A DNA stretch of 44,311 nucleotides from Clostridiales bacterium (GTDB lineage Bacteria > Bacillota > Clostridia > Lachnospirales > WQUN01), in contig JAISWZ010000643.1 of assembly GCA_031270945.1 (NCBI GenBank), forward strand, positions 1-44,311, read 5' to 3'. The position numbers and the translations under genes are program-made. This document shows, in pieces, positions 17,278-24,379 of the stretch (the stretch's first letter is position 1; every line of letters starts with the position of its first letter). A model generated the notes under the pieces. It searched no databases and was not told the DNA's origin. It saw nothing but the letters and a program-made list of their open reading frames with translations.

Positions 17278-19134
17278 TTACGCGTTGGCGCTTTTGTAGT
17301 TCAGCACCCGCATTGCATTGAGTATAGCCAGCACTGACACGCCTACATCAGCGAACACTGCCGCCCACATGGGAGCGTAGCCAAGCGCTCCTAGAACAAG
17401 TACAAAAAGCTTGACGCCAAGGGCGAAGACGATGTTTTGCTTGACTATCTCGAGAGTTTTCTTTGAAATCTTTATCGCTTCCGGAAGCTTGGACGGCTCG
17501 TCGGTCATTACTACGATGTCTGCCGCCTCAATGGCGGCGTCGGAGCCCAGGCCGCCCATGGCTATGCCTATGTCAGCCCTGGCTAAAACCGGGGCGTCGT
17601 TTATTCCGTCTCCTACAAAGGCGAGCTTTCCGCTTGCTGACTTGTTTCTTAGAAGCTCTTCAACCTTTTCGACTTTTCCGTCAGGCAGAAGCTCTGACAA
17701 GGCTTCGTCTACGCCTAGCTGGGCGGCGACTTTTTCGCCTATGCTTTTGGCGTCTCCAGTAAGCATGACAGTCTTTATGCCTACAGCCTTGAGATCTGCG
17801 ACGGCCTTTTTGGCGTCGGCTTTGATCTCGTCAGAGATTAAGACGCTTCCTCTATACTTTTTGTCGGAAACAACATGAACCAATGTGCCAGTGACTTCTT
17901 CGCTTGGCAGGTCTATGCCAAGGCTTTTGATAAGCTTGGCGTTTCCAGCCGCGACTTCAACCCCGTCCACATCGGCGATTACGCCTTGCCCTGCTGTCTC
18001 GGTGATGTTTGACACTCTGGCTGGATCTATCGGCTTTCCGTAGGCCTTTTTCAATGAAATGGAGATGGGGTGGCTGGAGGCGCTCTCAGCGTAAGCTGCT
18101 AGACGCAAAAGCTCTTCGTCTGAAATGCCCTGGGGGTTTGTCTTCTGGACGTTGAAAACGCCCTTTGTAAGCGTCCCCGTCTTGTCCATGGCCACTACCT
18201 CGGTCTTAGCCAGGGCTTCCAAATAATTGGATCCTTTTATCAGGATTCCGCGCTTGGATGCCGCGCCGATTCCGCCGAAGAAACTAAGGGGGACTGATAT
18301 GACCAAGGCGCACGGACAGGAGATGACCAGGAACGTCAGCGCCCGGTATATCCAAACCGAGAAGGCGCCAGCGCCAAGAAGCGGCGGTATAACTGCAAGC
18401 AGAGCCGCGACTATGACAACCGAGGGGGTGTAGTACCTGGCGAACTTGGTGATAAAGTTTTCCGAATTTGACTTCTTGCTGCTTGCGTTCTCAACCAGAT
18501 CCAGTATCTTGCTGGCTGTGGACTCTCCAAACTCCTTTAATGTCTTGGCGACAAGCCTTCCGTTTATGTTGATGCATCCGCTTAATATGACGTCTCCAGG
18601 GCTTGCGTTTCTTGGCATTGACTCCCCAGTCAACGCTGAGGTGTCGAGGGTTGAAACCCCCTCTTCCACCACAGCGTCCAAGGGAACCTTTTCGCCTGGG
18701 TTTACGACTATCAAGTCGCCTACGGCGACATCGTAAGGATCAGCTTTCTCAATAACCCCGTCTTTGTAGACGTTGGCGTAGTCAGGCCTGATGTCCATAA
18801 GATCAGCTATTGACTTTCTTGACTTGTTCACAGCCCGATTCTGGAAAAGCTCCCCTACCTGGTAGAACAGCATCACTGCCACTCCCTCAGGGTACTCTCC
18901 AATGGCGAAAGCGCCTATCGTGGCTATTGACATCAAGAAGTTTTCGTCAAAGACCTGGCCGTTTGCGATATTTCGAACCGCCCTCAATATAATGTCAAGG
19001 CCCGCAAACGCAAGGGCCGCTATAAATATCGCAACCGACACCGGCTTTATCACAACGTCCTGCAACAAAGCGCCAGCCACAAGCAGCACCAGCGCCAGGA
19101 CAAGCTTTATTATCCTCTTCTTCTCTCCGCTCAT
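17278..19134 (-). CDS. cadA: Zn/Cd/Pb-exporting P1B-type ATPase (CadA/ZntA-like)
   Basis: 618 aa. Signatures: TGES (169-172), CPC in the sixth membrane helix (273-275), DKTGTLTKG with phosphorylated D317, SSHPIS (the P1B HP motif) and GDGINDAPVLARADIGIAMG. Lys in VKLF and Asp in FADVG of the last helices mark the P1B-2 (Zn/Cd/Pb) subgroup. It lacks the usual N-terminal metal-binding domain: a separate 73-aa HMA protein is encoded two bases upstream. It would pump divalent soft metals out of the cell. The promoter and a palindromic operator for this pair lie at 19431-19486. Confidence 0.95.
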   Translation of the reverse strand: MSGEKKRIIKLVLALVLLVAGALLQDVVIKPVSVAIFIAALAFAGLDIILRAVRNIANGQVFDENFLMSIATIGAFAIGEYPEGVAVMLFYQVGELFQNRAVNKSRKSIADLMDIRPDYANVYKDGVIEKADPYDVAVGDLIVVNPGEKVPLDAVVEEGVSTLDTSALTGESMPRNASPGDVILSGCININGRLVAKTLKEFGESTASKILDLVENASSKKSNSENFITKFARYYTPSVVIVAALLAVIPPLLGAGAFSVWIYRALTFLVISCPCALVISVPLSFFGGIGAASKRGILIKGSNYLEALAKTEVVAMDKTGTLTKGVFNVQKTNPQGISDEELLRLAAYAESASSHPISISLKKAYGKPIDPARVSNITETAGQGVIADVDGVEVAAGNAKLIKSLGIDLPSEEVTGTLVHVVSDKKYRGSVLISDEIKADAKKAVADLKAVGIKTVMLTGDAKSIGEKVAAQLGVDEALSELLPDGKVEKVEELLRNKSASGKLAFVGDGINDAPVLARADIGIAMGGLGSDAAIEAADIVVMTDEPSKLPEAIKISKKTLEIVKQNIVFALGVKLFVLVLGALGYAPMWAAVFADVGVSVLAILNAMRVLNYKSANA

Positions 19135-19136
19135 GG

Positions 19137-19358
19137 CTAAGCCCGCTTCAAGACTACATCCGGCTCTATCTTCTTTACGATCCTCTCGGCCTCTTTCACG
19201 ATGTCGCTGAACTTTGACTCTTCTCCTTCTATGATCATCTTCGTTGTCATGAAGTTGATCGACGCGGAGGATACTCCGTCCACCTTCGAAACGGCCCTTT
19301 CAATCTTGGAAGCGCAGTTAGCGCAGCACAGCCCTGCCAAACGGAATGACTTGGTCAC
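19137..19358 (-). CDS. Stand-alone HMA metal-binding protein
   Basis: 73 aa, GTG start preceded by AGAGAGGA. HMA fold with GLCCANCASKIE; the metal site is CANC with an extra preceding Cys. It ends two bases before the P-ATPase start, so the two are cotranscribed. It presumably takes the place of the missing N-terminal metal-binding domain of the ATPase, or delivers metal to it. It is 73 aa like its paralogue at 19700-19921, and both start with GTG. Confidence 0.93.
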   Translation of the reverse strand: MTKSFRLAGLCCANCASKIERAVSKVDGVSSASINFMTTKMIIEGEESKFSDIVKEAERIVKKIEPDVVLKRA

Positions 19359-19430
19359 AGCAATCCATCCTCTCTTGGAGCTTTATATTAGTTTGTCTTT
19401 GCTCTAAGCTTTAATGCTAGAAACTCATGG

Positions 19431-19486
19431 TTGAGCATGTGCTCAATCGTAATTTAATTATAATTGATCAACTGTGCAACTGTCAA
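19431..19486 (-). promoter_or_regulatory. Promoter plus ArsR-type operator of the HMA/P-ATPase pair
   Basis: Minus-strand promoter TTGACA (complement of 19481-19486), 18-bp spacer, TATAAT (complement of 19457-19462). Downstream of it lies the palindrome TTGAGCATGTGCTCAA (19431-19446), of the size and type bound by ArsR/SmtB repressors. The -35 to -10 block is nearly identical to the one at 20030-20059. Confidence 0.75.
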
Positions 19487-19603
19487 GGGGCAAATTAATT
19501 TGATTCAAGCGCTGGGCGCTGGATTTGCTTTGACAGGCAAGTTGGAAACGCTGGGTTTTTCTTAAGACTTGAATCTAGAGGCGCTGGGGTTAGTCTCTTG
19601 ACT

Positions 19604-19677
19604 TTTTGGTTTCAGCGCCTCTGGCGCTGAAACCAAAACCCAAACCCGCGCCTGGGCGCTGGAAGCGCCCAGGCGCG
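19604..19677. terminator. Two adjacent strong hairpins downstream of the second HMA gene
   Basis: TTTTGGTTTCAGCGCC-TCT-GGCGCTGAAACCAAAA (19604-19638) and CGCGCCTGGGCGCT-GGA-AGCGCCCAGGCGCG (19647-19677), perfect 16- and 14-bp arms. They stand between the HMA gene (ends at 19700) and the next promoter. The call as a transcription barrier is inferred from position; a classical trailing T-run is lacking. Confidence 0.55.
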
Positions 19678-19699
19678 TCCCCGCGAATCCCATGTCTTT

Positions 19700-19921
19700 C
19701 TACGCTGACTTCCAAACCGCTTCCGGCTCGATATCTTTCGCGATTTCCTCAGCCAATTTCGCTATTGCCTCAAACTTGTCATCATCCGCTTTGATTGCAA
19801 ACTCTGAGGTTTCGAGGTTTATGGAAGCCGCCGAAACGCCGTCCAGCTTTGAGACAGCCGCTTCGATCTTGGATGCGCAGTGCGGGCAGTCCAAGCCTTG
19901 CAGGATAAATGTTTTTGTCAC
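19700..19921 (-). CDS. Second stand-alone HMA metal-binding protein
   Basis: 73 aa when started at the GTG (complement of 19919-19921), chosen because GAGAGGGTG lies upstream and the start then aligns with the paralogue (VTKTF.. versus VTKSF..). Metal site GLDCPHCASK. It has its own promoter and operator and no ATPase follows directly, so it forms a monocistronic duplicate of the first HMA gene. Probably a metal chaperone or buffer in the same efflux regulon. Confidence 0.92.
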   Translation of the reverse strand: MTKTFILQGLDCPHCASKIEAAVSKLDGVSAASINLETSEFAIKADDDKFEAIAKLAEEIAKDIEPEAVWKSA

Positions 19922-20000
19922 GATAAAGCACCCTCTCTTGAATAACACGCCTATATCTTTGAACAGCCCTGTCGGGGCGCTCTAGGCGGTTCCGACAAAC

Positions 20001-20059
20001 AGTTGAGCACTTGTTCAACTGTTAAGAATATTATAATTGATCAACTGTGCAACTGTCAA
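20001..20059 (-). promoter_or_regulatory. Promoter plus ArsR-type operator of the second HMA gene
   Basis: Minus-strand TTGACA (complement of 20054-20059), 18-bp spacer, TATAAT (complement of 20030-20035), then the imperfect palindrome AGTTGAGCACTTGTTCAACT at 20001-20020. Same arrangement as at 19431-19486, which points to control by one repressor, probably the CadC-like protein at 22413. Confidence 0.75.
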
Positions 20060-20502
20060 GCGTTTTTCAAAATATTTTTTTGCCAATTTATTCTAACCAG
20101 GAAATTTAGGCGCTCAGCCCCCCTAGCGCCCCAGCGCCTCAGCGCGGTTCGCGCCAACCGACATGATCTTTTATCCTATGACGCGCTGGATCCCTTGATA
20201 AATCAGGCTTTCTCAAAATCAGGCCCGTCAGCGCCCCCTAGCCCAGCGCCTGCTCAGTGACCTTTTTTCACGTTTTTTCGTCAAATCCTTCGATTATGAT
20301 GCATGGTTGGCAAAGTTGTGATATACTGTTATCAAAAGTTCCTATTTCGACCAACCGCGCCGGGCCTTGGGCGCGCGTTCCAGGCGCTGGGGCAATACAT
20401 AAAGTCGAAAGCGTTGCGGATTCTGCGGAATCCGGCTAGCCCCAGCGACCAGTAGCGCTTTATGGCTCCTGCCAAAGGTTTTATCCTGCTTGCGGCGAAG
20501 AC

Positions 20503-20586
20503 GCCTGGCTGGAAGAAGACACCTGGCTGGAAGAAGACACCTGGCTAGAAGAAGACACCTGGCTGGAAGAAGACACCTGGCTAGAA
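20503..20586. repeat. 18-bp tandem repeat
   Basis: Units of ACCTGGCTGGAAGAAGAC start at 20503 (first base differs), 20521, 20539, 20557 and 20575 (partial), alternating GGCTGG and GGCTAG. A multiple of three, but not within a supported gene. Confidence 0.9.
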
Positions 20587-20734
20587 TAGGAGCTTTTGAT
20601 AACAGCTCCAAGCGCCAAAATCAGGAAGCCCGATGCGGGCTAGGCCTAGAAGCTAGTCCTTGTAAGCCGCTCCTGACAGTCCCCTGATAGACAGCGCTTA
20701 GCGCTTTAACAAAAACCGACAAGAATTCCCGGCG

Positions 20735-20845
20735 GGATGAATTGGCGGACGACCGTGGGGCACACGGAGGAAGCTCGTTCACGCTTAGCCTGAAAAACAA
20801 GGGCTATCGAGCGAGAAGCCCCAGCCTCTACAGGCCGGGGCATGT
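20735..20845 (+). pseudogene. Decayed tail of an IS605-type tnpB with the element's right-end hairpin
   Basis: Translation around 20755-20773 gives TVGHTEE, resembling the conserved TVGHTE/ACGD tail of TnpB. After a frame change it continues SSFTLSLKNK..SPSLYRPGH. The hairpin GCCCCAGCCT-CTAC-AGGCCGGGGC (20818-20841), preceded by GAGAA, is typical of the right end of IS200/IS605 elements. No other part of tnpB and no tnpA are present. Similarity was judged by eye and the fragment is short. Confidence 0.5.
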
Positions 20846-21099
20846 CACGCAAGGCATTTTAAAAACGAGTCATCGTTAGCTCACGTGACCGTAACTGACC
20901 GCCAATGCGAGCGTTATAACGTTAGCAATTATAACGACTCCATTGCTTCAGCTTTGCAGCATGCACGTACGACTCGCCTTGCTTCAAGACTCAGGGCGAA
21001 GCGCACAAAGCGCTCGCTTGTAGAATCAACAGCATCAAAGACATATGTCATCAGCCCGTCCCTAGGCGCTAGTAATGGCTATAAGCCGTTGTGCGGATA

Positions 21100-21184
21100 T
21101 TTACGGCTATGCCGTTGCCTATTACGGCTTCGCCGTTGCCTATTATGGCTATGCCATTACCTATTATGGCCTTGCGCCATTACC
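21100..21184. repeat. 21-bp tandem repeat with internal palindromes
   Basis: Units at 21100, 21121, 21142 and 21163 of the form ATTACGGCTATGCCGTTGCCT, each holding a GGC(TAT/TTC)GCC core. The interval 19922-21478 otherwise holds only the promoter/operator, the 18-bp array, the tnpB remnant and a MITE copy. Confidence 0.85.
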
Positions 21185-21292
21185 ATGGCGCCCACTGGTA
21201 CAATGGGGCTGCTGCAAGATTTTCACCAATGAGAACTTAGAATGACTAGTTGTTATATCAACAGGCGAAAGCTTTCGCTTGCTGATATAACT

Positions 21293-21440
21293 CATATCCC
21301 AAATTTGCTGGAAAAGTTATGGCTTGATCGCAGTTCGCAGGCAAATTTCTGGAGTCCTAAAAACGCTTGCTTGCCTGTGAAGATTTCGATCAAGTACTCC
21401 GAACTTTTCCATGCCATAAAAAATTTATTCTGGGATATGC
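21293..21440. repeat. MITE-like element, long divergent copy (148 bp)
   Basis: Ends CATATCCCAAATTT and AAATTTATTCTGGGATATGC. The interior is a long imperfect palindrome (GGAAAAGTTATGGCTTGATCG against CGATCAAG..GAACTTTTCCATGCC). It ends 38 bp before the nuclease-domain gene and accounts for the open frame that would otherwise extend that gene to 21242. Confidence 0.8.
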
Positions 21441-21478
21441 CCATAAGAGGTCTGCGCAAAACGAAGGAGGCAGGGAGT

Positions 21479-21973
21479 GTGGATTATATAGACACCGAGC
21501 TTAAGGCTCGGAAAAACGTTGCACTGATCGGGGAGTACTTCCAAGCTCCCCGCGAATACGCCAGCGCAAGAGAGCTCCTTGCAAAGAGGCTGATGGATTT
21601 CGTCCTTTCCATTGATAGAGGCTTTGTGCTCGCCGCCCTGAAGAAGAGGATACCAACTCCCAAGGGCACACACCGGTACGTTGACGTTGTGTTCTACAAC
21701 AGGAACCTGAGGTGCTTCGTCCTCATCAACCTGAAGACCAGCCTGATCATCCCTCATGACGTTGAGCGGATCGCTTACTGCGCCTTGTGGTACGACATCC
21801 ACGAGAAGTCGATACGAGACGCCTCCTCAGTTGGGGTCGCCGTAAGCGTAGGCAAGGAGAAGACGATCGTGGAGATGGCCAGCGAGGATGAGGATGTTGC
21901 GACTAACGTCGCGTTGCTCCTGCCCTCGGCTGACGAGCTGAACTTCCTCTTCCGCCGCGAAAAGACAGAGTAA
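21479..21973 (+). CDS. YhcG/DUF1016-type PD-(D/E)XK nuclease domain, stand-alone
   Basis: 164 aa from the GTG at 21479, chosen because AAGGAGG is eight bases upstream and the frame before it is MITE sequence. Matches only the C-terminal nuclease half of YhcG-like (DUF1016) proteins, which are usually about 340 aa: LAKRLMDFVLSIDRGFVL, then YVDVVFYNRNLRCFVLINLK and later VGVAVSVGKEKTIVEMA. The PD-(D/E)XK aspartate is present (VDVVFY), but the E of the ExK motif is replaced by N (INLK where IELK is expected), so nuclease activity is doubtful. Either a decaying remnant or a repurposed domain. Confidence 0.75.
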   Translation: MDYIDTELKARKNVALIGEYFQAPREYASARELLAKRLMDFVLSIDRGFVLAALKKRIPTPKGTHRYVDVVFYNRNLRCFVLINLKTSLIIPHDVERIAYCALWYDIHEKSIRDASSVGVAVSVGKEKTIVEMASEDEDVATNVALLLPSADELNFLFRREKTE

Positions 21974-21978
21974 GCAAG

Positions 21979-22073
21979 CGCATATCCCAAATTTAGTATG
22001 TGGACGGAAAAATCCGGCGTTGATGCGCCCAAAGGACTTTTCTGCGCCTATATTGAATTTTGGTGGATATGCA
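21979..22073. repeat. MITE-like element, diverged copy (95 bp)
   Basis: CGCATATCCCAAATTTAG on the left, GAATTTTGGTGGATATGCA on the right, with the family core GGAAAAATCCGGCGTTGA. It begins five bases after the nuclease-domain gene ends. Confidence 0.75.
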
Positions 22074-22284
22074 GAAAAGGCTTATGCAGGATTATGCCGT
22101 TTTGGCCAAATCCTAGCTTAAATCAAGCCTTTTTCTCAGAGCCTTTTGCTGTCATAGCGGCAAAATCGTAAATGCGTCTTATTCGCATATCCCTGCCTTT
22201 ACATCTTGGCTTCAATTGTGTAAAATAAGTCAAGGTGCTGTCTCAGCGCCAGCATATTGAGGGCTCGATTTGCCAAGAGCCCTA

Positions 22285-22382
22285 TGCATATCCCAAAATT
22301 TATTTTATGGCGATGGAAAAGCCATGCGTTAAAGCATCGCATGCCTTTTCCGCTGCAATCGCGAAATTTTTGGGACAATGCA
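22285..22382. repeat. MITE-like element, 98-bp copy upstream of the repressor gene
   Basis: TGCATATCCCAAAATTTA on the left, AAATTTTTGGGACAATGCA on the right; interior GGAAAAGCCATGCGTTAAAG against GCATGCCTTTTCC. It ends 30 bp before the CadC-like start. A further isolated end (GCATATCCC) is at 22185. Confidence 0.8.
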
Positions 22383-22412
22383 CTCATGCTTCCTGCTAAA
22401 GGAGATGGCGAC

Positions 22413-22772
22413 ATGAACTCTGAAGACATGGATCGCTGCGATTGCGACACTATACATGAGGAAGTGGTAGCCCGCGTCAAAGCGCTGATGCCTGACGAGG
22501 ACGCCTTGATAGATCTGGCTGACTTGTTCAAGCTATTCGCTGACTCGACACGCGTGAAGATCCTCTCAGCTTTGCTGCATTCAGAAATGTGCGTGTGCGA
22601 CCTGGCGGTTTTATTGAACCTCACCAAGTCGGCAACATCGCACCAATTGAGATCCCTTCGCACTGCCAACCTGGTCAAGAACCGCAGAAGCGGCAAAGAG
22701 GTATACTACACCCTAGCCGATGACCACGTGAAGAGCATATTTGAGAAGGGGTTTGAGCACATAAACGAGTAG
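22413..22772 (+). CDS. cadC: ArsR/SmtB-family metal-sensing repressor (CadC-like)
   Basis: 119 aa from the ATG at 22413 with GGAG eight bases upstream. Winged helix-turn-helix: LFKLFADSTRVKILSALL, then EMCVCDLAVLLNLTKSATSHQLRSLRTANLV and RRSGKEVYYTLADDHV. The CVC motif in ELCVCDL-type context plus an N-terminal Cys pair (CDC at residues 9-11) make up the soft-metal alpha-3N site of CadC. DDHV..IFEKGFEHINE carries the alpha-5 zinc-site residues of SmtB/CadC. It binds palindromic operators until Cd, Pb or Zn binds. Likely targets are the two HMA promoters at 19431 and 20001; none of that palindrome was seen at its own promoter. Confidence 0.92.
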   Translation: MNSEDMDRCDCDTIHEEVVARVKALMPDEDALIDLADLFKLFADSTRVKILSALLHSEMCVCDLAVLLNLTKSATSHQLRSLRTANLVKNRRSGKEVYYTLADDHVKSIFEKGFEHINE

Positions 22773-22787
22773 GGCATGCTTTAAGCA

Positions 22788-22818
22788 GCGAAGGCTTGCG
22801 CTTCGCGCAAGCCTTCGC
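22788..22818 (+). terminator. Hairpin after the repressor gene
   Basis: GCGAAGGCTTGCGC-TTC-GCGCAAGCCTTCGC, 14-bp perfect arms, followed by AAAATAACG. It directly precedes a second, stronger hairpin. Confidence 0.65.
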
Positions 22819-22830
22819 AAAATAACGCTT

Positions 22831-22870
22831 AAAGGGCCAGGACAGCAGATCTCTGCTGTCCTGGCCCTTT
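22831..22870. terminator. Bidirectional terminator
   Basis: AAAGGGCCAGGACAGCAGA and its exact complement, 19-bp arms with a 2-base centre, ending in CCCTTT on either strand. It separates the plus-strand repressor from the convergent minus-strand small gene. Confidence 0.85.
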
Positions 22871-22893
22871 CTGTTTTTCGGCATCCCTGGATG

Positions 22894-23091
22894 CTAGACT
22901 GTTTCCTTGACAGCTTCCTGGGATTTTTTCACGTTCTCGCAAGCCGCCTCAAAGAGCTTTTCCCGCCATCTCGCGTAGTCAAACGAATCTTTCTTGATAA
23001 GCAGTATGAACCTTTGCGCGTCCGCGAGCCCCAGCTTGCCGATCAAGGCCTCCATTCCAGCTTTTCTCAAGGAAGCATCGGATTCTGCCAT
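22894..23091 (-). CDS. Small conserved-type protein of unknown function
   Basis: 65 aa from the ATG at 23091, with GGGGG seven bases upstream; a TTG two codons earlier is less likely. Sequence pattern GMEALIGKLGLADAQRFILLI then FDYARWREKLF resembles a widespread small Firmicutes protein family, recalled from general knowledge, that has no assigned role. Soluble, helical, charged C-terminus. Followed on its strand by the 22831 terminator, so probably monocistronic or last in a unit. Confidence 0.75.
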   Translation of the reverse strand: MAESDASLRKAGMEALIGKLGLADAQRFILLIKKDSFDYARWREKLFEAACENVKKSQEAVKETV

Positions 23092-23163
23092 TTCCAACCC
23101 CCGTTCCCCTGCATTTCATCCCCGATAACGGGGAACTGTTGGCAAAGAGCTCTCCTAGCCCCG

Positions 23164-23239
23164 CCGAACATATTGGTTTTTGGTTTTTTGTTTTTGGTTT
23201 TGTTTTTGTTTTTTTGTTTTGGTTTTTGGTTTTTGTTTG
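23164..23239. other. T/G-only tract between small genes
   Basis: A run built from TTTTTGG and TTTTTTTG on the plus strand with almost no other bases. Similar TTTTGG tracts follow genes at 15676-15722 and 44079-44119. Confidence 0.7.
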
Positions 23240-23641
23240 CTACTTTCCCCAGAACACCCAGGTGACTGACGTGATGACTATTCCGTAGATCAGGTCGCCA
23301 AACCCAAACTTTCTCAATTGCTCAAGGACTATCTGTGAGGCGTTTGTGAACAGCCCAAATATGAGAAAGAGAAGGTATGCGATTCCAAAGAAGAACCAGA
23401 AGAAGCCGATAAACTGGTACACTTGGGCAAAAGCCGCTATTTCATTGGGATTTCCGAAGAGCCAGCCAAGCCCAAGGAGAACCGCTATCCCGATTTTGCA
23501 GACGCTGTTCTGCTTGTGGAAAAACTCAGGCTCTGATCCGGGGCTTCTATGGATCCCGAATACATACATGGACACTACTGTTGAGAGTATGGAGACAACC
23601 AGAAGAACTATCGAGAAAACCTGCAAGATGGATAGTATCAT
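23240..23641 (-). CDS. Small integral membrane protein, unknown
   Basis: 133 aa; ATG with a strong AGGAGGAG site. Three to four hydrophobic segments (about 4-28, 47-62, 70-98 and 113-131). The first is followed by a short polar loop (HRSPGSEPEFFHKQ). No recognised motif. Same strand as the flanking small gene and the zinc-ribbon gene, but separated from the latter by a MITE copy. Confidence 0.75.
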   Translation of the reverse strand: MILSILQVFSIVLLVVSILSTVVSMYVFGIHRSPGSEPEFFHKQNSVCKIGIAVLLGLGWLFGNPNEIAAFAQVYQFIGFFWFFFGIAYLLFLIFGLFTNASQIVLEQLRKFGFGDLIYGIVITSVTWVFWGK

Positions 23642-23727
23642 GAACGCTCCTCCTATATGCCCGAAAGCTTGCGCTTTAGGGCATAGATCTTGTTTTTGGA
23701 AAGATCTGACTTGGATTACGCTTATTT

Positions 23728-23781
23728 AGCATATCCCAAAATTAACTATTTTACGGCTTTAAAGAAATTTTGGGATATGCA
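23728..23781. repeat. MITE-like element, short copy (54 bp)
   Basis: AGCATATCCCAAAATTAA on the left, AAATTTTGGGATATGCA on the right, essentially just the terminal repeats around 20 bp. The right end abuts the stop codon of the zinc-ribbon gene (23782-23784), so it forms a 3' hairpin for that transcript. Confidence 0.85.
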
Positions 23782-24378
23782 CTATGGCAGGAGCGCTGTT
23801 ATGCGCCCTTTCGCGCCCTGATAATAGCCTTTCACTTTCTCCGCGAATTCGGAAGAAGCTGGGCCCAGCCTTTCCATGGCAGGCTTAACTCCGTCAAATC
23901 CTCTGACATACGGCCCGGAGGCGGCCAATCTTTCCTCTCCGCCAAGGTAATAGGCCTTTTCCTGGATAGACTTGTTGTAGCGATCTCCTAGCAGGTTCAG
24001 CTTATCTTTGTTGATTGCCATGCTTAGGTTTTTTGTCACGACTTGCAGTCTGGTTTCGGTGTTGGAAGCCAGCCTTTCGGCTATGGCTATCGCTTTGGCC
24101 TGGATCTTCAGGTCAATGGGGTTCAGGGCTACGTTTAATGCGACAACGGTTGCTAGGGCAATGCCAAAAACAATAAAGAAAATTTTGTATATGGCTTTTA
24201 AGAGATAGCCTTTTTCGGGCGCTTGCTGGGCATAGAGAACAAGTGGCGGCGGGGGCGACAGGAACCTCGAAAGCTTTGCGCTGGGGCTTTCTGGAGCAGG
24301 AGGCACCAAAGCGCCGCAATATGTGCAGAATGTCTCGCGATCACCTAGCATGGTGGAGCAATAGGCGCATGAGCGCAA
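23782..24378 (-). CDS. Zinc-ribbon membrane protein, unknown
   Basis: 198 aa. The start is a TTG (complement of 24376-24378), with GGAGGG about eight bases upstream; a nearby ATG is out of frame. N-terminal zinc ribbon CAYCSTML..FCTYCGAL (two CxxC), a Pro-rich linker, one membrane segment (about 66-86: IFFIVFGIALATVVALNVAL), then about 110 extracytoplasmic helical residues. This zinc_ribbon_2 plus membrane-helix layout is common in Firmicutes envelope proteins. Separated by one base from the Sel1-repeat gene upstream, so cotranscribed and probably functionally linked. Confidence 0.85.
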   Translation of the reverse strand: MRSCAYCSTMLGDRETFCTYCGALVPPAPESPSAKLSRFLSPPPPLVLYAQQAPEKGYLLKAIYKIFFIVFGIALATVVALNVALNPIDLKIQAKAIAIAERLASNTETRLQVVTKNLSMAINKDKLNLLGDRYNKSIQEKAYYLGGEERLAASGPYVRGFDGVKPAMERLGPASSEFAEKVKGYYQGAKGRITALLP

Positions 24379-24379
24379 A

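Noticed and set aside
21242..21478. Upstream extension of the YhcG-like nuclease gene
   Set aside because: Mostly MITE sequence with no ribosome site at 21242; the GTG at 21479 has AAGGAGG at ideal spacing.
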